Source: Methylobacteriaceae bacterium
GTDB taxonomy: Bacteria > Pseudomonadota > Alphaproteobacteria > Rhizobiales > Beijerinckiaceae
Direction: 5' to 3'
Assembly (NCBI GenBank): GCA_031272615.1
Contig: JAISTL010000168.1
Location: 1 to 22,670 of the forward strand
DNA: 22,670 bases
The notes below the pieces were generated by a model. That model had not been told where the DNA came from. It searched no databases and saw only the letters and a program-made list of their open reading frames with translations. Positions within the stretch are counted from its first letter, which is position 1, and each line of letters starts with the position of its first letter. The position numbers and the translations under genes were made by a program. Shown here piece after piece: positions 22,331 to 22,670 of the stretch.

Positions 22331-22670
22331 ATGGACGATCGGACCCCCTCCGAGACTCAAGGCTCCGCTCCCTCTCCGCTTTCGCCTGCGCCGCTCGCCC
22401 GGCCTGACGGCTGTAGCCCCCTCGGAAAACTCGGCGTCATCGCCGCCGTCGTCATCATCGGCGTTCTTTTGCTGTTCCCCGGTGACGAAGCCGCCGGCGG
22501 CTTTGCCTTCGGCGTCTGGCTGCTGGTGCTCGCCGCCGCCGGGCTGGCTCTCAGGCCGATGCGGGTGGGGTCCTCCCGTCAATGGGCAGCACTTGCGGCC
22601 GTGCTTGTGCTCGGCGTGCTTCCGGTGCTGGAATCCCTCACATGGTTGTCGTTTCTGTTGTCGCTGATCG
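22331..22670 (+). CDS. Second DUF4173-type membrane protein (5' part, cut by window edge)
   Basis: The first 113 codons are present and open to the window edge. After a variable Ser/Pro-rich head, the sequence follows the first copy closely: GKLGVIAAVVIIGVLLLFPG against GKLGLTAVIVSIGVVLLFPD, then GGFAFGVWLLVLA and SSRQWAALAAVLVLGVLPVL, identical in both, and ESLTWLSF. AGGTGTTCTC precedes the ATG as AGGTGCTGTC does in the first copy. It is a tandem paralogue; whether it is full length cannot be seen here. Confidence 0.8.
   Translation, partial: MDDRTPSETQGSAPSPLSPAPLARPDGCSPLGKLGVIAAVVIIGVLLLFPGDEAAGGFAFGVWLLVLAAAGLALRPMRVGSSRQWAALAAVLVLGVLPVLESLTWLSFLLSLI

Noticed and set aside
1..22670. tRNA or rRNA genes and complete insertion sequences
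   Set aside because: I looked for cloverleaf-type ends, rRNA signature stretches and transposase frames and saw none; a tool search would be more reliable.

Overview
The window is chromosomal DNA of a GC-rich bacterium, most likely an alphaproteobacterium. The S4 protein has the cysteine-free form with the ending [18 protein letters not shown], the nucleosidase at 1133-1804 resembles the short rhizobial form, and the enolase-superfamily protein at 7439-8602 is close to the D-tartrate dehydratase of Bradyrhizobium. These are readings by eye; no database was searched.

Layout. 1-1930: rpsD (minus) and an MTA/SAH nucleosidase (plus). 1960-8602: a carboxylate catabolic region with a DASS symporter and a PcaB/adenylosuccinate-lyase-like enzyme (minus, probably co-transcribed), two convergent LacI-type regulators, and a D-tartrate dehydratase (plus). 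LacI-type palindromes sit inside three predicted core promoters here. 8603-10550: a decayed, repeat-rich stretch carrying an AbiE-type antitoxin gene and a short remnant of its toxin. 10551-14560: a minus-strand operon of a second DASS symporter, an unrecognised membrane-anchored periplasmic protein, a metallo-beta-lactamase-fold hydrolase and a histidine phosphatase. It is read divergently from an RpiR/SIS regulator at 14705-15547, and two similar inverted repeats lie between them. 15548-16340: a VbhA-type antitoxin and a truncated Fic toxin whose reading frame ends in a 59-bp copy of the regulator's own 3' end, followed by a long imperfect inverted repeat. 16467-18686: a P1B zinc/cadmium ATPase. 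18744-20063: a uracil-type NCS2 permease (minus) with a terminator-like hairpin in its leader. 20577-22670: two tandem DUF4173-type membrane proteins, the second cut by the window edge.

How it works together. The two DASS loci look like separate modules for uptake and use of di- or tricarboxylates, each with its own local regulator. The tartrate assignment rests on conserved active-site residues of TarD; the substrate of the second operon is unknown. Two toxin-antitoxin loci, both with apparently intact antitoxins and broken toxins, and several families of short dispersed repeats mark 8.6-10.5 kb and 15.5-16.4 kb as recombination-prone accessory DNA.
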